Shown here one piece after another: positions 17,882 to 25,254 of a stretch of DNA of 64,000 nt (position 1 is the stretch's first letter; each line of letters starts with the position of its first letter). The stretch covers positions 1-64,000 of the forward strand of contig CAVVBC010000005.1 of assembly GCA_963746325.1 (NCBI GenBank), written 5' to 3'. The notes under the pieces were generated by a model. That model was not told where the DNA came from. It did no database searches and worked only from the letters and a program-made list of their open reading frames with translations. The DNA comes from RPQJ01 sp963746325. GTDB lineage: Bacteria; Pseudomonadota; Gammaproteobacteria; Steroidobacterales; Steroidobacteraceae. The position numbers and the translations under genes are program-made.

Positions 17882-19310
17882 CGGCGCGGACCAGCACCGG
17901 CAAGTCGGCGCTGGTGGTGCGGAAGTTCACGATCGCGGCCCGCAGGCAATAACGGCCATGCAGCGTGGTGTACGACGGTGCGGCGATGCCGCTTTCGTGC
18001 AGCCGGATCAGCAGTTCGGCGTTGAGCGCGTTGAGACGCTCGTCGTCGAGACCACCCGGGTTGTAGCGGAAGCAGACGATGTTGGTCGCGACGGGCGCGA
18101 GCACTTCAAGGTCGGGCTCGGCCGCGACCAGCGCAGCAAGTTCATGCGCCTGCGCGATGTTGCGATCGATCAGGCGGCCGAAGCGGTCGAGGCCGTGCTC
18201 CTTGATCGACAGCCAGACTTTCAGCGCGCGGAAGCCGCGTGACAGCTGCAACCCGTACTCGCTGAACCACAAGGGGCCGCTCGCCAGGCCGCGTTCCGTC
18301 TTCTCCAGGTACTCGGGCGTCAGCGCGAAGGCCTCGCGATGCGCCTTGCGGTCGCGCACCAGCACGCAAGCGGCCTCGAACGGAATGTGCAGCCACTTGT
18401 GCAGGTCGAGCGTGACCGAGTCGGCGCGCTCCATGCCACGGACGAGGTGCCGGTGCTGCGGGGCCAGGGCGAGCAACGCACCGATGGCGCCGTCGACGTG
18501 GAACCAGAGTCCTTCGCGGGCGCAGAGCGTGGCCAGCGCATCCAGGTCGTCGGTCGCGCCCGTATTGATGGTCGCAGCGTTGCCGATGACGCAGAAAGGT
18601 TGTCGCCCCGCGGCCCGGTCCTCGGCCACCATGGCCGCGAGCGCATCGACGTCGATTTCAAAACGGGCGTTGACCGGCACCTTGCGCAAGGAGCGCGCAC
18701 CGAGCCCGAGCGATTCGATCGCTTTCTGCACGCAGCTGTGCACTTCGACCGACGCGTAGGTCACCAGTGGGCGCGGAACTGCGGCGACGCCTTCGGCGCG
18801 CACGTCCACGCCTGCACGCGCGTTGCGGGCCACGGCAAGGCCGACGAAGTTCGCCATCGAGCCGCCGCTCACGAGCAGGCCGCTCGACTCGAGCGGGAAG
18901 CCGGCGATGTCCTTGCACCAGTCGACGACCTGCGACTCGACGTGGTTCGGCGCGTGGTTGCCGCCGCCCATGTTGGGATTGAGCACGGCCGCGAGGAAAT
19001 CGCCGACCGCAGCGAACGGCGTGCCGTTGCCCATGAACCAGGACCAGAAGCGCGGGTGGGTGTTGCCCATGGCGTAGGGCAGCACGAGTTCCTTGAATTC
19101 CTGATAGGCCGCGACCGCACCTTGTGGCTGCCGTGGCGGCGGCTCGTGCAGGCGGGCCAGCACGGCTGCGGGTACCGGTTGCCAGACCGGGCGCTCGCCT
19201 GCGCTCTGCAGGTAGGCAAAACCGTCGTCGATGGCCTGGTGAGCCAGTCGACGCATGGCTTCCCAATCGGCGGGGTCCAGGGATTCCTGGGCAGGCGGTG
19301 AACCAGACAT
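17847..19310 (-). CDS. PLP-dependent amino acid decarboxylase, aromatic-L-amino-acid decarboxylase type (487 aa)
   Basis: Group II PLP-dependent decarboxylase. SVTLDLHKWLHIPFEAACVL contains the Schiff-base Lys305; His191 in SVEVHSCVQKAI is the ring-stacking residue; Asp273 in FHVDGAIGALLAL contacts the PLP nitrogen. NPNMGGGNHAPNHVESQVVD near residue 111 is the family substrate region. The length is normal for the DOPA/tyrosine/tryptophan decarboxylase family; the amino acid is not determined. The ATG start is at 19310. The 3' end overlaps the SMP-30-like gene by 35 bases tail to tail. Two tiny membrane-protein genes lie upstream in the same direction, and an operon with them is possible. Confidence 0.9.
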   Translation of the reverse strand: MSGSPPAQESLDPADWEAMRRLAHQAIDDGFAYLQSAGERPVWQPVPAAVLARLHEPPPRQPQGAVAAYQEFKELVLPYAMGNTHPRFWSWFMGNGTPFAAVGDFLAAVLNPNMGGGNHAPNHVESQVVDWCKDIAGFPLESSGLLVSGGSMANFVGLAVARNARAGVDVRAEGVAAVPRPLVTYASVEVHSCVQKAIESLGLGARSLRKVPVNARFEIDVDALAAMVAEDRAAGRQPFCVIGNAATINTGATDDLDALATLCAREGLWFHVDGAIGALLALAPQHRHLVRGMERADSVTLDLHKWLHIPFEAACVLVRDRKAHREAFALTPEYLEKTERGLASGPLWFSEYGLQLSRGFRALKVWLSIKEHGLDRFGRLIDRNIAQAHELAALVAAEPDLEVLAPVATNIVCFRYNPGGLDDERLNALNAELLIRLHESGIAAPSYTTLHGRYCLRAAIVNFRTTSADLPVLVRAVREIGAALPRP

Positions 19311-19388
19311 GGGCGGACTCTTGGACGGCCGGCGTAGCGCCGGACGACAGCCTACTACGCGGCCGTTGCCGGCCGTGTCTTGCGGTGG

Positions 19389-19508
19389 TCAGCCCATCGT
19401 CAGCTGCCAGTCCTGCAACGCGTTGGCGAGTGCCAGGAAGGCAGTCGCGGTGGCCAGGGCGAGCCAGAGCGCGAGAGCCCAGGGATAAGCGCGGTCGAGC
19501 GGGTTCAT
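19389..19508 (-). CDS. Small membrane protein, 39 aa, unknown
   Basis: Starts MNPLDRAYPWALALWLALAT and continues through ATAFLALANALQDWQLTMG to a TGA. A single hydrophobic helix spans about residues 8-30, with a charged N-terminal cap and a polar tail. A strong ribosome-binding site (AGGAGGT) sits five bases before the ATG, which is the main reason to believe the gene is translated. It lies 78 bases upstream of the decarboxylase and 215 bases downstream of a second small membrane protein, on the same strand. An AT-rich stretch at 19636-19680 could supply its promoter (CATATACTT resembles a -10). No known family is recognised. Confidence 0.6.
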   Translation of the reverse strand: MNPLDRAYPWALALWLALATATAFLALANALQDWQLTMG

Positions 19509-19608
19509 ACAACCTCCTGATCGCGAGGCCGGAGCCGCCGCCTCCACACCGGAGGGGGAGGTCGGGAGTGGCTGCGCGCCGACTCAGACCGGGCGATCGG
19601 GGGCTAGC

Positions 19609-19690
19609 GTAGCGCATTTCGTGCTGCGCCGCAGCATTTTATTAAGTATATGTTTTATATGCACTTTTCATTCTTTAATCGCCTTGTGAT
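19609..19690. promoter_or_regulatory. AT-rich patch with a small hairpin between the two mini-genes
   Basis: This is the most AT-rich stretch nearby. It holds TGCTGCGCCGCAGCA at 19622-19636 (an inverted repeat with a very short loop) followed on the plus strand by TTTTATTAAG, then TATATGTTTTATATGC. On the minus strand TATACT lies about 150 bases before the 39-aa gene, so it could be a leftward promoter. The hairpin plus T-rich tract would instead suit termination of a rightward transcript. I cannot decide between these. Confidence 0.35.
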
Positions 19691-19723
19691 CGGGGACGGC
19701 CCGGTGGGTGACTGTGGTCGCGA

Positions 19724-19852
19724 TCAGAGGTAGCTCTGCATGCCGGTGACGGCCTCGACCAGGATGGTGACGACGAACGCCACGCTGACGATCAGGCTGG
19801 AGCCGACGGCGAGGTCGAACAGGGAAATCCGGGACTGCTTGCGGTTGAACAT
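19724..19852 (-). CDS. Small membrane protein, 42 aa, unknown
   Basis: Starts MFNRKQSRISLFDLAVGSSL, then IVSVAFVVTILVEAVTGMQSYL and TGA. It has a basic N-terminus (positive-inside), one membrane helix at about residues 15-35 and a short polar tail. AGGAGG lies seven bases upstream of the ATG. It is divergent from the LysR gene at 19955, with about 100 bases between them, so it may be a target of that regulator. With the 39-aa protein downstream it forms a pair of single-helix proteins. No family is recognised. Such proteins often modulate membrane enzymes or act in stress responses, but nothing here shows which. Confidence 0.6.
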   Translation of the reverse strand: MFNRKQSRISLFDLAVGSSLIVSVAFVVTILVEAVTGMQSYL

Positions 19853-19907
19853 GGGGGCCTCCTGCTTTTGTGAGGCTCAAGGTACGCTCATGCTCTACTA
19901 CAATAAA

Positions 19908-19944
19908 TCCGAATAACCGTTGCACTCTATTCCGAATTTCCGAA
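19908..19944. promoter_or_regulatory. Three TCCGAA repeats upstream of lysR
   Basis: TCCGAA occurs at 19908-19913, 19931-19936 and 19939-19944, within the 102-base gap between the divergent 42-aa gene and the LysR gene. The last two are eight bases apart in the same orientation, in ATTCCGAATTTCCGAAC. LysR proteins commonly bind their own divergent promoter region, so this is a candidate site. The repeats are direct rather than the classical T-N11-A dyad, which lowers confidence. Confidence 0.35.
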
Positions 19945-19954
19945 CAATCAGGTC

Positions 19955-20935
19955 ATGGACCAGTTGCTCGCCATGCGGGTGTTTGCGCGGGTCGCGGAGC
20001 GCGGCTCGTTCGGCCGCGCCGCGGACGAACTCGAGATTTCCCGCCCCGCTGCGAGCGCACATGTCGCAGCCCTGGAGAAACACCTCGGTGCCCGCCTCCT
20101 CAATCGCACCACTCGCCGCGTCAGCCTGACGGCCGAGGGCACCGAATTCCTGCGCCGCACGCGCCGCATCCTCGAGGAACTGCGCGATGCCGAGGAAACA
20201 CTGCGCGACACGCGTTCGAAACCGCAGGGGAAGCTGCGGGTCGACGTGCCGGTCGCGTTCGGGCGCTACCTGCTGCTCCCTGCCCTGCCCGAGTTCACGC
20301 GCCGCTATCCATTGATCGAACTCGACCTGCGCCTGAACGACCGCATCGTCGACCTGGTGGCGGAGCGCGTCGACGTTGCGCTGCGCGTGGGGCCCATTCG
20401 CCAGTCCGGCCTCGTTGCGCGCCGCGTATCGCAGATCAACATCGTGACGTGCGCCGCGCCGGCTTACCTGCAGGATCACGGCGAGCCGCGCACGCCCGAC
20501 GACCTGCGCAGCCACCGTCTCGTCGGACTCACCGAGGCGTCGGGCGCGCCTCCCGAGTGGACGTTTCCACCGCCCTACACGCCGAAGCGCCTGAACCTGA
20601 AGTTCGCGATGACGTTCAATGCGGCCGAGGCGCCGATCATCGCGGCGGCCGCCGGTCTCGGCATCACCCACACCGCCGACCTCGTCGTCGCCGAGTACCT
20701 CGGGCGCGGCGAACTGCAGCTGATCCTCGAGGATTTCGTGCTGCCGGGACCACCGATCTCGCTCGTGTACCCTTCGGCCGGACACCAGCTGGCCAAAGTC
20801 CGCGTGTTCTCTGACTTCGCCGCCGACCTGCTGCTGCGCTGGACAGCCACCTCGCGCCGCTGGGTCAAGGAAGCAGCACGCCCCGGCAACTCAGCGTCGG
20901 CTAAACTCGCGCCGAACCCAATGGAGACCCCATGA
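19955..20935 (+). CDS. LysR family transcriptional regulator (326 aa)
   Basis: LysR-type regulator. The N-terminal winged helix-turn-helix covers about residues 1-60 (MDQLLAMRVFARVAERGSFG, RAADELEISRPAASAHVAAL). The effector-binding domain from about 90 onward contains KLRVDVPVAFGRYLLLPALP and VDVALRVGPIRQSGLVARRV, typical of the CrgA/AaeR-like branch. The C-terminus is 20-30 residues longer than usual and runs into the next gene, whose start overlaps the stop by four bases (ATGA). It is divergent from a 42-aa membrane protein. The target genes and ligand are unknown; the coupled NnrU-like gene is the most obvious partner. Confidence 0.9.
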   Translation: MDQLLAMRVFARVAERGSFGRAADELEISRPAASAHVAALEKHLGARLLNRTTRRVSLTAEGTEFLRRTRRILEELRDAEETLRDTRSKPQGKLRVDVPVAFGRYLLLPALPEFTRRYPLIELDLRLNDRIVDLVAERVDVALRVGPIRQSGLVARRVSQINIVTCAAPAYLQDHGEPRTPDDLRSHRLVGLTEASGAPPEWTFPPPYTPKRLNLKFAMTFNAAEAPIIAAAAGLGITHTADLVVAEYLGRGELQLILEDFVLPGPPISLVYPSAGHQLAKVRVFSDFAADLLLRWTATSRRWVKEAARPGNSASAKLAPNPMETP

Positions 20936-21516
20936 CCTACCTCGTTGCCGGATTGCTGCTGTTCCTCGGCGTGCATTCGCTCGCCATCGTGGCGCCGGCG
21001 TGGCGCAACGCCATGGCCGCGCGACTGGGCGCTGCGCCGTGGAAAGCGATCTATGCACTGGTGTCGATCATCGGCTTCGTGCTGCTCGTGCACGGTTACG
21101 CCCTGGCGCGCGCAGAGCCCGTCGTGCTCTATTCGCCGCCCGCCTGGACGCGCCACCTCGCGGCGCTCCTCATGCTGCCGGTCTTCCCGTTGCTGTTCGC
21201 AGCGTACCTGCCGGGCCGCATCAAGGCGGCGGTGAAGCACCCGATGCTGACCGCAACCAAGGCCTGGGCCCTGGCGCACCTGCTCGCGAACGGCACGCTC
21301 GCCGACGTGCTCCTGTTCGGCGGTTTCCTGGCCTGGGCGGTGGTCGATCGCATCGCGGTGGGCAAGCGTCCCGCAGCGGCCGGCAAGCTGGCCGCCACTT
21401 CGCCCTCGCTCATGAACGACGTGCTCGCGGTGGTCGGCGGCCTGGTCGTCTACGTGATTTTCGTCGGCTGGGCCCACCAGCGCTTCATCGGCGTTGCGCC
21501 GATGCTGCCGCACTGA
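20932..21516 (+). CDS. NnrU family membrane protein (194 aa)
   Basis: Polytopic inner-membrane protein of the NnrU family, related to 15-cis-zeta-carotene isomerase. The N-terminus LVAGLLLFLGVHSLAIVAPA and segments WKAIYALVSIIGFVLLVHGY, LAALLMLPVFPLLFAAYLPG and VLAVVGGLVVYVIFVGWAHQ give five to six helices. Histidines in GVHS and LAHLLANG could be heme ligands as in Z-ISO; that is known for the plant relatives and only inferred here. Its start overlaps the LysR stop (ATGA), so the two are coupled. NnrU was first linked to nitric-oxide metabolism, but no denitrification genes are nearby, so the role here is open. Confidence 0.88.
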   Translation: MTYLVAGLLLFLGVHSLAIVAPAWRNAMAARLGAAPWKAIYALVSIIGFVLLVHGYALARAEPVVLYSPPAWTRHLAALLMLPVFPLLFAAYLPGRIKAAVKHPMLTATKAWALAHLLANGTLADVLLFGGFLAWAVVDRIAVGKRPAAAGKLAATSPSLMNDVLAVVGGLVVYVIFVGWAHQRFIGVAPMLPH

Positions 21517-21560
21517 CCGCCCGCCACGCTCCTGCCGTCCATTCAGCTACGAGGCTCCAC

Positions 21561-22856
21561 GTGAACCGGGCACCGCGTTACTTGTGCTGTCTTGGCCTTG
21601 TGGGACTCGCCAGCGCGGCGTGGGCCGCGCAACCTGCCGCGCCTTCCGCGCTCGAGCAACGAATCGTTGCCGCGGTCGATGCGCGCGCGGAGTCCGCGGT
21701 GAAGCTGCTCGCGGAGACGGTCGACGTGCAGAGCGCGACCGAGAATCTCGCCGGTGTGCGCGCCGTGGGCGACATCTATGCACGTGAGTTCGCGGCGCTC
21801 GGTTTCGACACCCGCTGGGTCGCGCTGCCGGCAGAGATGAAGCGGGCCGGCCACTTCGTGGCAAGTCATCGCGGCACGGGCAAGGGGCCGCGCCTGCTGC
21901 TGATCGGCCACCTCGACACGGTGCTGCAGGGCGAGGCTTTCCGGCGCGACGGCAACCGTGCCTACGGCACCGGCACCTCGGACATGAAGGGCGGCAACCT
22001 GGTGGCGCTGGAGGCCCTGCGGGCATTGCACGCCACAGGGCGCCTGCAGGCAATGAACGTCACCGTCGTCTTCACGGGCGACGAGGAAGACCCGGGCTCG
22101 CCGCAAGCGGTCACGCGCGAAGCATTGCTGGCCGCGGCTGCCGCATCCGACATCGCGCTGGCCTTCGAGGGTGGCGCGCCGGGCAAGGCCGTGATCGGTC
22201 GCCGCGGCATCGGCTCGTGGCGGCTGCACGTGACGGGCATCCAGGGGCACTCGTCCGGTGTCTTCGGCGACGAACGCGGCTATGGCGCAATCTTCGAAGC
22301 GGCGCGCATCCTCGAGCAGTTCCGCACCGAGTTGCGCGAGCCCAACCTGACCTACAACCCGTCCGTGATCGTCGGCGGCACCAACGTGACCTTCGACACC
22401 GCAGCCAAGAGCGGCACGGCGCTCGGCAAGACGAACGTGATCCCGCGCGAGGTGCGGGTCGAGGGCGACATCCGATACCTGGGCGCCGCGCAGTTCGAGG
22501 CGGCGCGCGTGAAGATGCAGGCCATCGTCGCGGCCCACCTGCCGCGCACGCAGGCCGAGCTGAGCGTGGAGAACGAGTACCCGTCGATGGCGCCCAACCC
22601 CGGCAGCGAACGAATCCTCGGCGTGCTCGACGCGGTGAGCCGCGACCTGGGCACCGGTCGCATCGTCGCGCAACCACCCATCGAGCGTGGCGCGGGCGAC
22701 ATCGCGTTCGTCTGCGGTGACGGCCGCCTCGCCTGTCTCGACGGTCTCGGCGCGGACGGCGACAACGACCATGCGCCGGGCGAGTACCTCAACCTCGAGA
22801 CCCTGCCGCTGCAGGTCAAGCGCGCGGCGCTGCTGATGCACCGGCTGACCCAGTAG
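21561..22856 (+). CDS. M20 family metallopeptidase, secreted carboxypeptidase G2-like (431 aa)
   Basis: Zn-dependent exopeptidase. The start is GTG at 21561 with GAGG seven bases upstream; the following residues form a signal peptide (APRYLCCLGLVGLASAAWAA), so it acts in the periplasm. Metal and catalytic motifs are in order: LLIGHLDTV, GTGTSDMKGGNLVAL, FTGDEEDPGSP (catalytic Glu pair) and the C-terminal GADGDNDHAPGEYL with the last His ligand. A lid/dimerisation domain lies between, beginning with IQGHSSGVFG. Glutamate carboxypeptidase-like release of terminal residues is the likely activity; the actual substrate is unknown. It ends six bases from the convergent pirin gene. Confidence 0.9.
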   Translation: MNRAPRYLCCLGLVGLASAAWAAQPAAPSALEQRIVAAVDARAESAVKLLAETVDVQSATENLAGVRAVGDIYAREFAALGFDTRWVALPAEMKRAGHFVASHRGTGKGPRLLLIGHLDTVLQGEAFRRDGNRAYGTGTSDMKGGNLVALEALRALHATGRLQAMNVTVVFTGDEEDPGSPQAVTREALLAAAAASDIALAFEGGAPGKAVIGRRGIGSWRLHVTGIQGHSSGVFGDERGYGAIFEAARILEQFRTELREPNLTYNPSVIVGGTNVTFDTAAKSGTALGKTNVIPREVRVEGDIRYLGAAQFEAARVKMQAIVAAHLPRTQAELSVENEYPSMAPNPGSERILGVLDAVSRDLGTGRIVAQPPIERGAGDIAFVCGDGRLACLDGLGADGDNDHAPGEYLNLETLPLQVKRAALLMHRLTQ

Positions 22857-22861
22857 CTGGA

Positions 22862-23725
22862 TCAGCCGGCCACCGCCAGCTTGCCGTTCTGGTAGTCGCG
22901 CAATGCCTGCTGGATTTCCTCGGACGTGTTCATCACGAACGGGCCGTATTGCACTACCGGTTCGCCGATCGGCTTGCCAGAGAGCAGCAGCAAACGCACG
23001 CCCTTGTCGCCGGCGCGGATGCGGACGAAACCACCGGGGGTCAGCAAACCCGCTGCGCGGTAAGGCAACGGCCGGGCGTCGTCCCCGACTGCCGCATCGC
23101 CTTCGTAAACGTACAGGAACGTGTTGTGCGAGACCGGCGTCGGGATCGAAGCTTCGCTTGCGGCGGGTAGTCGCAGGTCGAAATAGAGCGGGGCCGTGCT
23201 GAGGCCGCCGATCGGACCCGCGGTCTTCTTGCCGCCCTGCTCGAACTCGCCCGCGATGACGCGCACTTCACCGCCGCCCTCGAGCGCCACCGTCGGGATC
23301 TCCCGCGACGGGATGTCGCGGTACGCGGCGGGCTTCATCTTCTCGCGCGCGGGCAGGTTGAGCCACAGCTGGAATCCACGCATGCGCCCGGCCGTCTGTT
23401 GCGGCATCTCGGAATGGATGATGCCGCGGGCCGCCGTCATCCACTGCACGTCGCCTGGCCCGAGGTCGCCCCGGTTACCGAAGCTGTCCTCGTGGCGCAT
23501 GTGACCGTCGAGCATGTAGGTGACGGTTTCGAAGCCGCGGTGCGGATGCGAGGGAAAGCCGGCCAGGTAATCGTCCGGATCGTCCGAGAAGAATTCGTCG
23601 AGCATCAGGAACGGATCGAACCGCATGTTCTGGCGGCTGCCCAGGCTGCGGCGCAGCTTGACGCCGGCGCCGTCGGACGCAGCCACGGACTCGATGACGG
23701 CTTGCAGCTTGCGGGACGTAGTCAT
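22862..23725 (-). CDS. Pirin family protein (287 aa)
   Basis: Bicupin of the pirin family. The N-terminal cupin has FDPFLMLDEFFSDDPDDYLA, then FPSHPHRGFETVTYMLDGHM and GPGDVQWMTAARGIIHSEMP, which supply the His/His/His/Glu metal ligands. The C-terminal cupin (about 170-270) carries SHNTFLYVYEGDA and has no full metal set, as usual. Bacterial pirins show quercetinase-like activity or modulate partner enzymes; the role here is not known. It is probably co-transcribed with doxX, 48 bases upstream, under the divergent LysR gene at 24328, a common arrangement in proteobacteria. Confidence 0.92.
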   Translation of the reverse strand: MTTSRKLQAVIESVAASDGAGVKLRRSLGSRQNMRFDPFLMLDEFFSDDPDDYLAGFPSHPHRGFETVTYMLDGHMRHEDSFGNRGDLGPGDVQWMTAARGIIHSEMPQQTAGRMRGFQLWLNLPAREKMKPAAYRDIPSREIPTVALEGGGEVRVIAGEFEQGGKKTAGPIGGLSTAPLYFDLRLPAASEASIPTPVSHNTFLYVYEGDAAVGDDARPLPYRAAGLLTPGGFVRIRAGDKGVRLLLLSGKPIGEPVVQYGPFVMNTSEEIQQALRDYQNGKLAVAG

Positions 23726-23773
23726 GGGCGTTGTCTCCTGCGTGGAAGGCTCGGTAACGTCTTGCTTGCGGGC

Positions 23774-24190
23774 TCAGGCGCGCGAATGGAGCGCACCGGG
23801 CGCCGTCAGACGCTCGCGACGCGCGTCGAGCGACCAGTCGCCTGCGCCACGTGCAACGAGCAGCAGGAAGCCGCCGGCGATCGCGACGTTCTTGAGCAGC
23901 ATGATCTGCTGCATCTGGTCGGCACCGCCGTGGAAGATGAAGCCGGCGGCGAGCGTGAACACCGCGAGCCCCGCCGCGGCGAGCCGCGTGCGCAAGCCAA
24001 CGATCACGGCAATGGCGCCGAGGATCTCCAGTGCGATGACGAGCGGCAGCAGGGCGCCTGGCACGCCCATGGCCTCCATGTAGCCTTGCGTTCCGGCATA
24101 GCCCGAGATCTTGCCGATGCCGCTCAGCAGGAACATGGCTGCAAGCAGGACGCGGCCGGCGAGGTCAGCGGAATTTTCCCAGGTCTTCAT
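23774..24190 (-). CDS. DoxX family membrane protein (138 aa)
   Basis: Four-helix inner-membrane protein of the DoxX family. Helices fall near residues 8-27 (LAGRVLLAAMFLLSGIGKIS), 45-66 (GALLPLVIALEILGAIAVIV), 70-90 and 98-118. The family signature FLLSGIGKI and the central LPLVIALEILGAIAVIVG are clear. It shares a promoter region with the divergent LysR gene at 24328 and precedes pirin in the same direction. DoxX members occur with oxidative-stress and quinone-related functions; the exact activity is not established. Confidence 0.9.
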   Translation of the reverse strand: MKTWENSADLAGRVLLAAMFLLSGIGKISGYAGTQGYMEAMGVPGALLPLVIALEILGAIAVIVGLRTRLAAAGLAVFTLAAGFIFHGGADQMQQIMLLKNVAIAGGFLLLVARGAGDWSLDARRERLTAPGALHSRA

Positions 24191-24271
24191 GATGCGATTT
24201 CCTTTGGCGAGTCATTGCGGGCGCTAAGTGCGATGGGTTCGGGGCAGATCGATGGATGACATTTTGCATCT

Positions 24272-24321
24272 ATCCAATTGATATAAAAGACGGTAATTTC
24301 GATTCAATCAATCTATTGGAT
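24272..24321. promoter_or_regulatory. Dyad elements in the lysR-doxX divergent promoter
   Basis: The 137-base gap is markedly AT-rich. ATCCAATTGAT at 24272-24282 is nearly palindromic and is echoed in opposite sense by CAATC...ATTGGAT at 24305-24321, giving TCCAAT (24273-24278) and ATTGGA (24315-24320) as separated inverted arms. This is the usual architecture of a LysR recognition and activation site controlling a divergent target (doxX-pirin). Confidence 0.5.
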
Positions 24322-24327
24322 CGATAT

Positions 24328-25245
24328 ATGTCCGTCCCGCGCATTGCCCTCGACCAGTGGGCCGCCCTGATCGCCGTCGTCGAGGAAGGCGGCTACGCGC
24401 GCGCGTCCCGCCGCCTGCATCGCACCCAGTCGACCGTCACCTACACCATCCAGAAGCTCGAGGAGCAACTCGGCCTCAAGGTGTTCGAGCGACAGGGCCG
24501 CCGCTCCGTGCTGTCGCCGGCCGGGCAGGTGCTCTACCGACGCGGCAAGGCACTGCTGGAGGATGCGACGCGCATCGAACACTCGGCGGCCGCGCTGGCG
24601 CGAGGGTGGGAAGCCGAAATCCGCCTGGCCGTCGATGCCATTTTCCCCACCTGGCTGCTGCTGCGCGCGCTGGGTCAGTTCGGCAGCGAGCAACCAGACA
24701 TCCGCATCGAGCTGGTCGAGGCCGTGCTCGGCGCCGTCGAAGAAGCGCTCACCGAAGGCCGCGTCGATTTCATCGTCGGCACCCTGGTGCCGGGCGGTTT
24801 CATCGGCGATCCGTTGCTGCAGGTGCGCTTCGTCTGTGCCGCGGCACCGGCGCATCCGCTGCACCAGCTCGGGCGCGCGGTTGAACTCGAGGACCTGCGC
24901 GCGCATCGGCACCTCGTGGTGCGCGACTCGAGCGCACGGCGTGCCCGCGCGGGCGGCTGGCTCAACGAGCGCCGCTGGACGGTGTCAAACAAGGCGACGT
25001 CCATCCGCGCTGCCTGCATGGGCCTGGGTTACGCCTGGTTCGCCGAGGAAAACATTCGCGAGGAACTCGCTGCCGGCACGCTCCGCCGGTTGCCGCTCGC
25101 CGCCGGCGCCGAGCGCTTCGCGACGCTGTACCTCGTGCATGCGGATCGCGTCGCGGCCGGGCCCGGAACCCTCAGGCTGGTGCAGATACTGCGCGAGCAC
25201 GTCGCCGCCAATTGTCGCGTCGCCGGCGACCTGCAGGGCCAGTAG
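24328..25245 (+). CDS. LysR family transcriptional regulator (305 aa)
   Basis: LysR-type regulator. I chose the ATG at 24328 (MSVPRIALDQWAALIAVVEE) because it puts the helix-turn-helix at the normal distance; the in-frame ATG at 24256 lies inside the AT-rich promoter. The DNA-binding domain reads GGYARASRRLHRTQSTVTYT, IQKLEEQLGLKVFERQGRRS. The effector domain includes AVDAIFPTWLLLRALGQFG and RVDFIVGTLVPGGFIGDPLL. It is divergent from doxX-pirin and most likely regulates that unit. It is followed nine bases later by the GST-like gene, which may be in the same transcript. Confidence 0.9.
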   Translation: MSVPRIALDQWAALIAVVEEGGYARASRRLHRTQSTVTYTIQKLEEQLGLKVFERQGRRSVLSPAGQVLYRRGKALLEDATRIEHSAAALARGWEAEIRLAVDAIFPTWLLLRALGQFGSEQPDIRIELVEAVLGAVEEALTEGRVDFIVGTLVPGGFIGDPLLQVRFVCAAAPAHPLHQLGRAVELEDLRAHRHLVVRDSSARRARAGGWLNERRWTVSNKATSIRAACMGLGYAWFAEENIREELAAGTLRRLPLAAGAERFATLYLVHADRVAAGPGTLRLVQILREHVAANCRVAGDLQGQ

Positions 25246-25254
25246 ACTGCCGCG

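Noticed and set aside
19668..19925. 85-codon minus-strand frame overlapping the 42-aa gene
   Set aside because: Arg/Pro/His-rich with no ribosome-binding site; the 42-codon frame with AGGAGG is far more credible.
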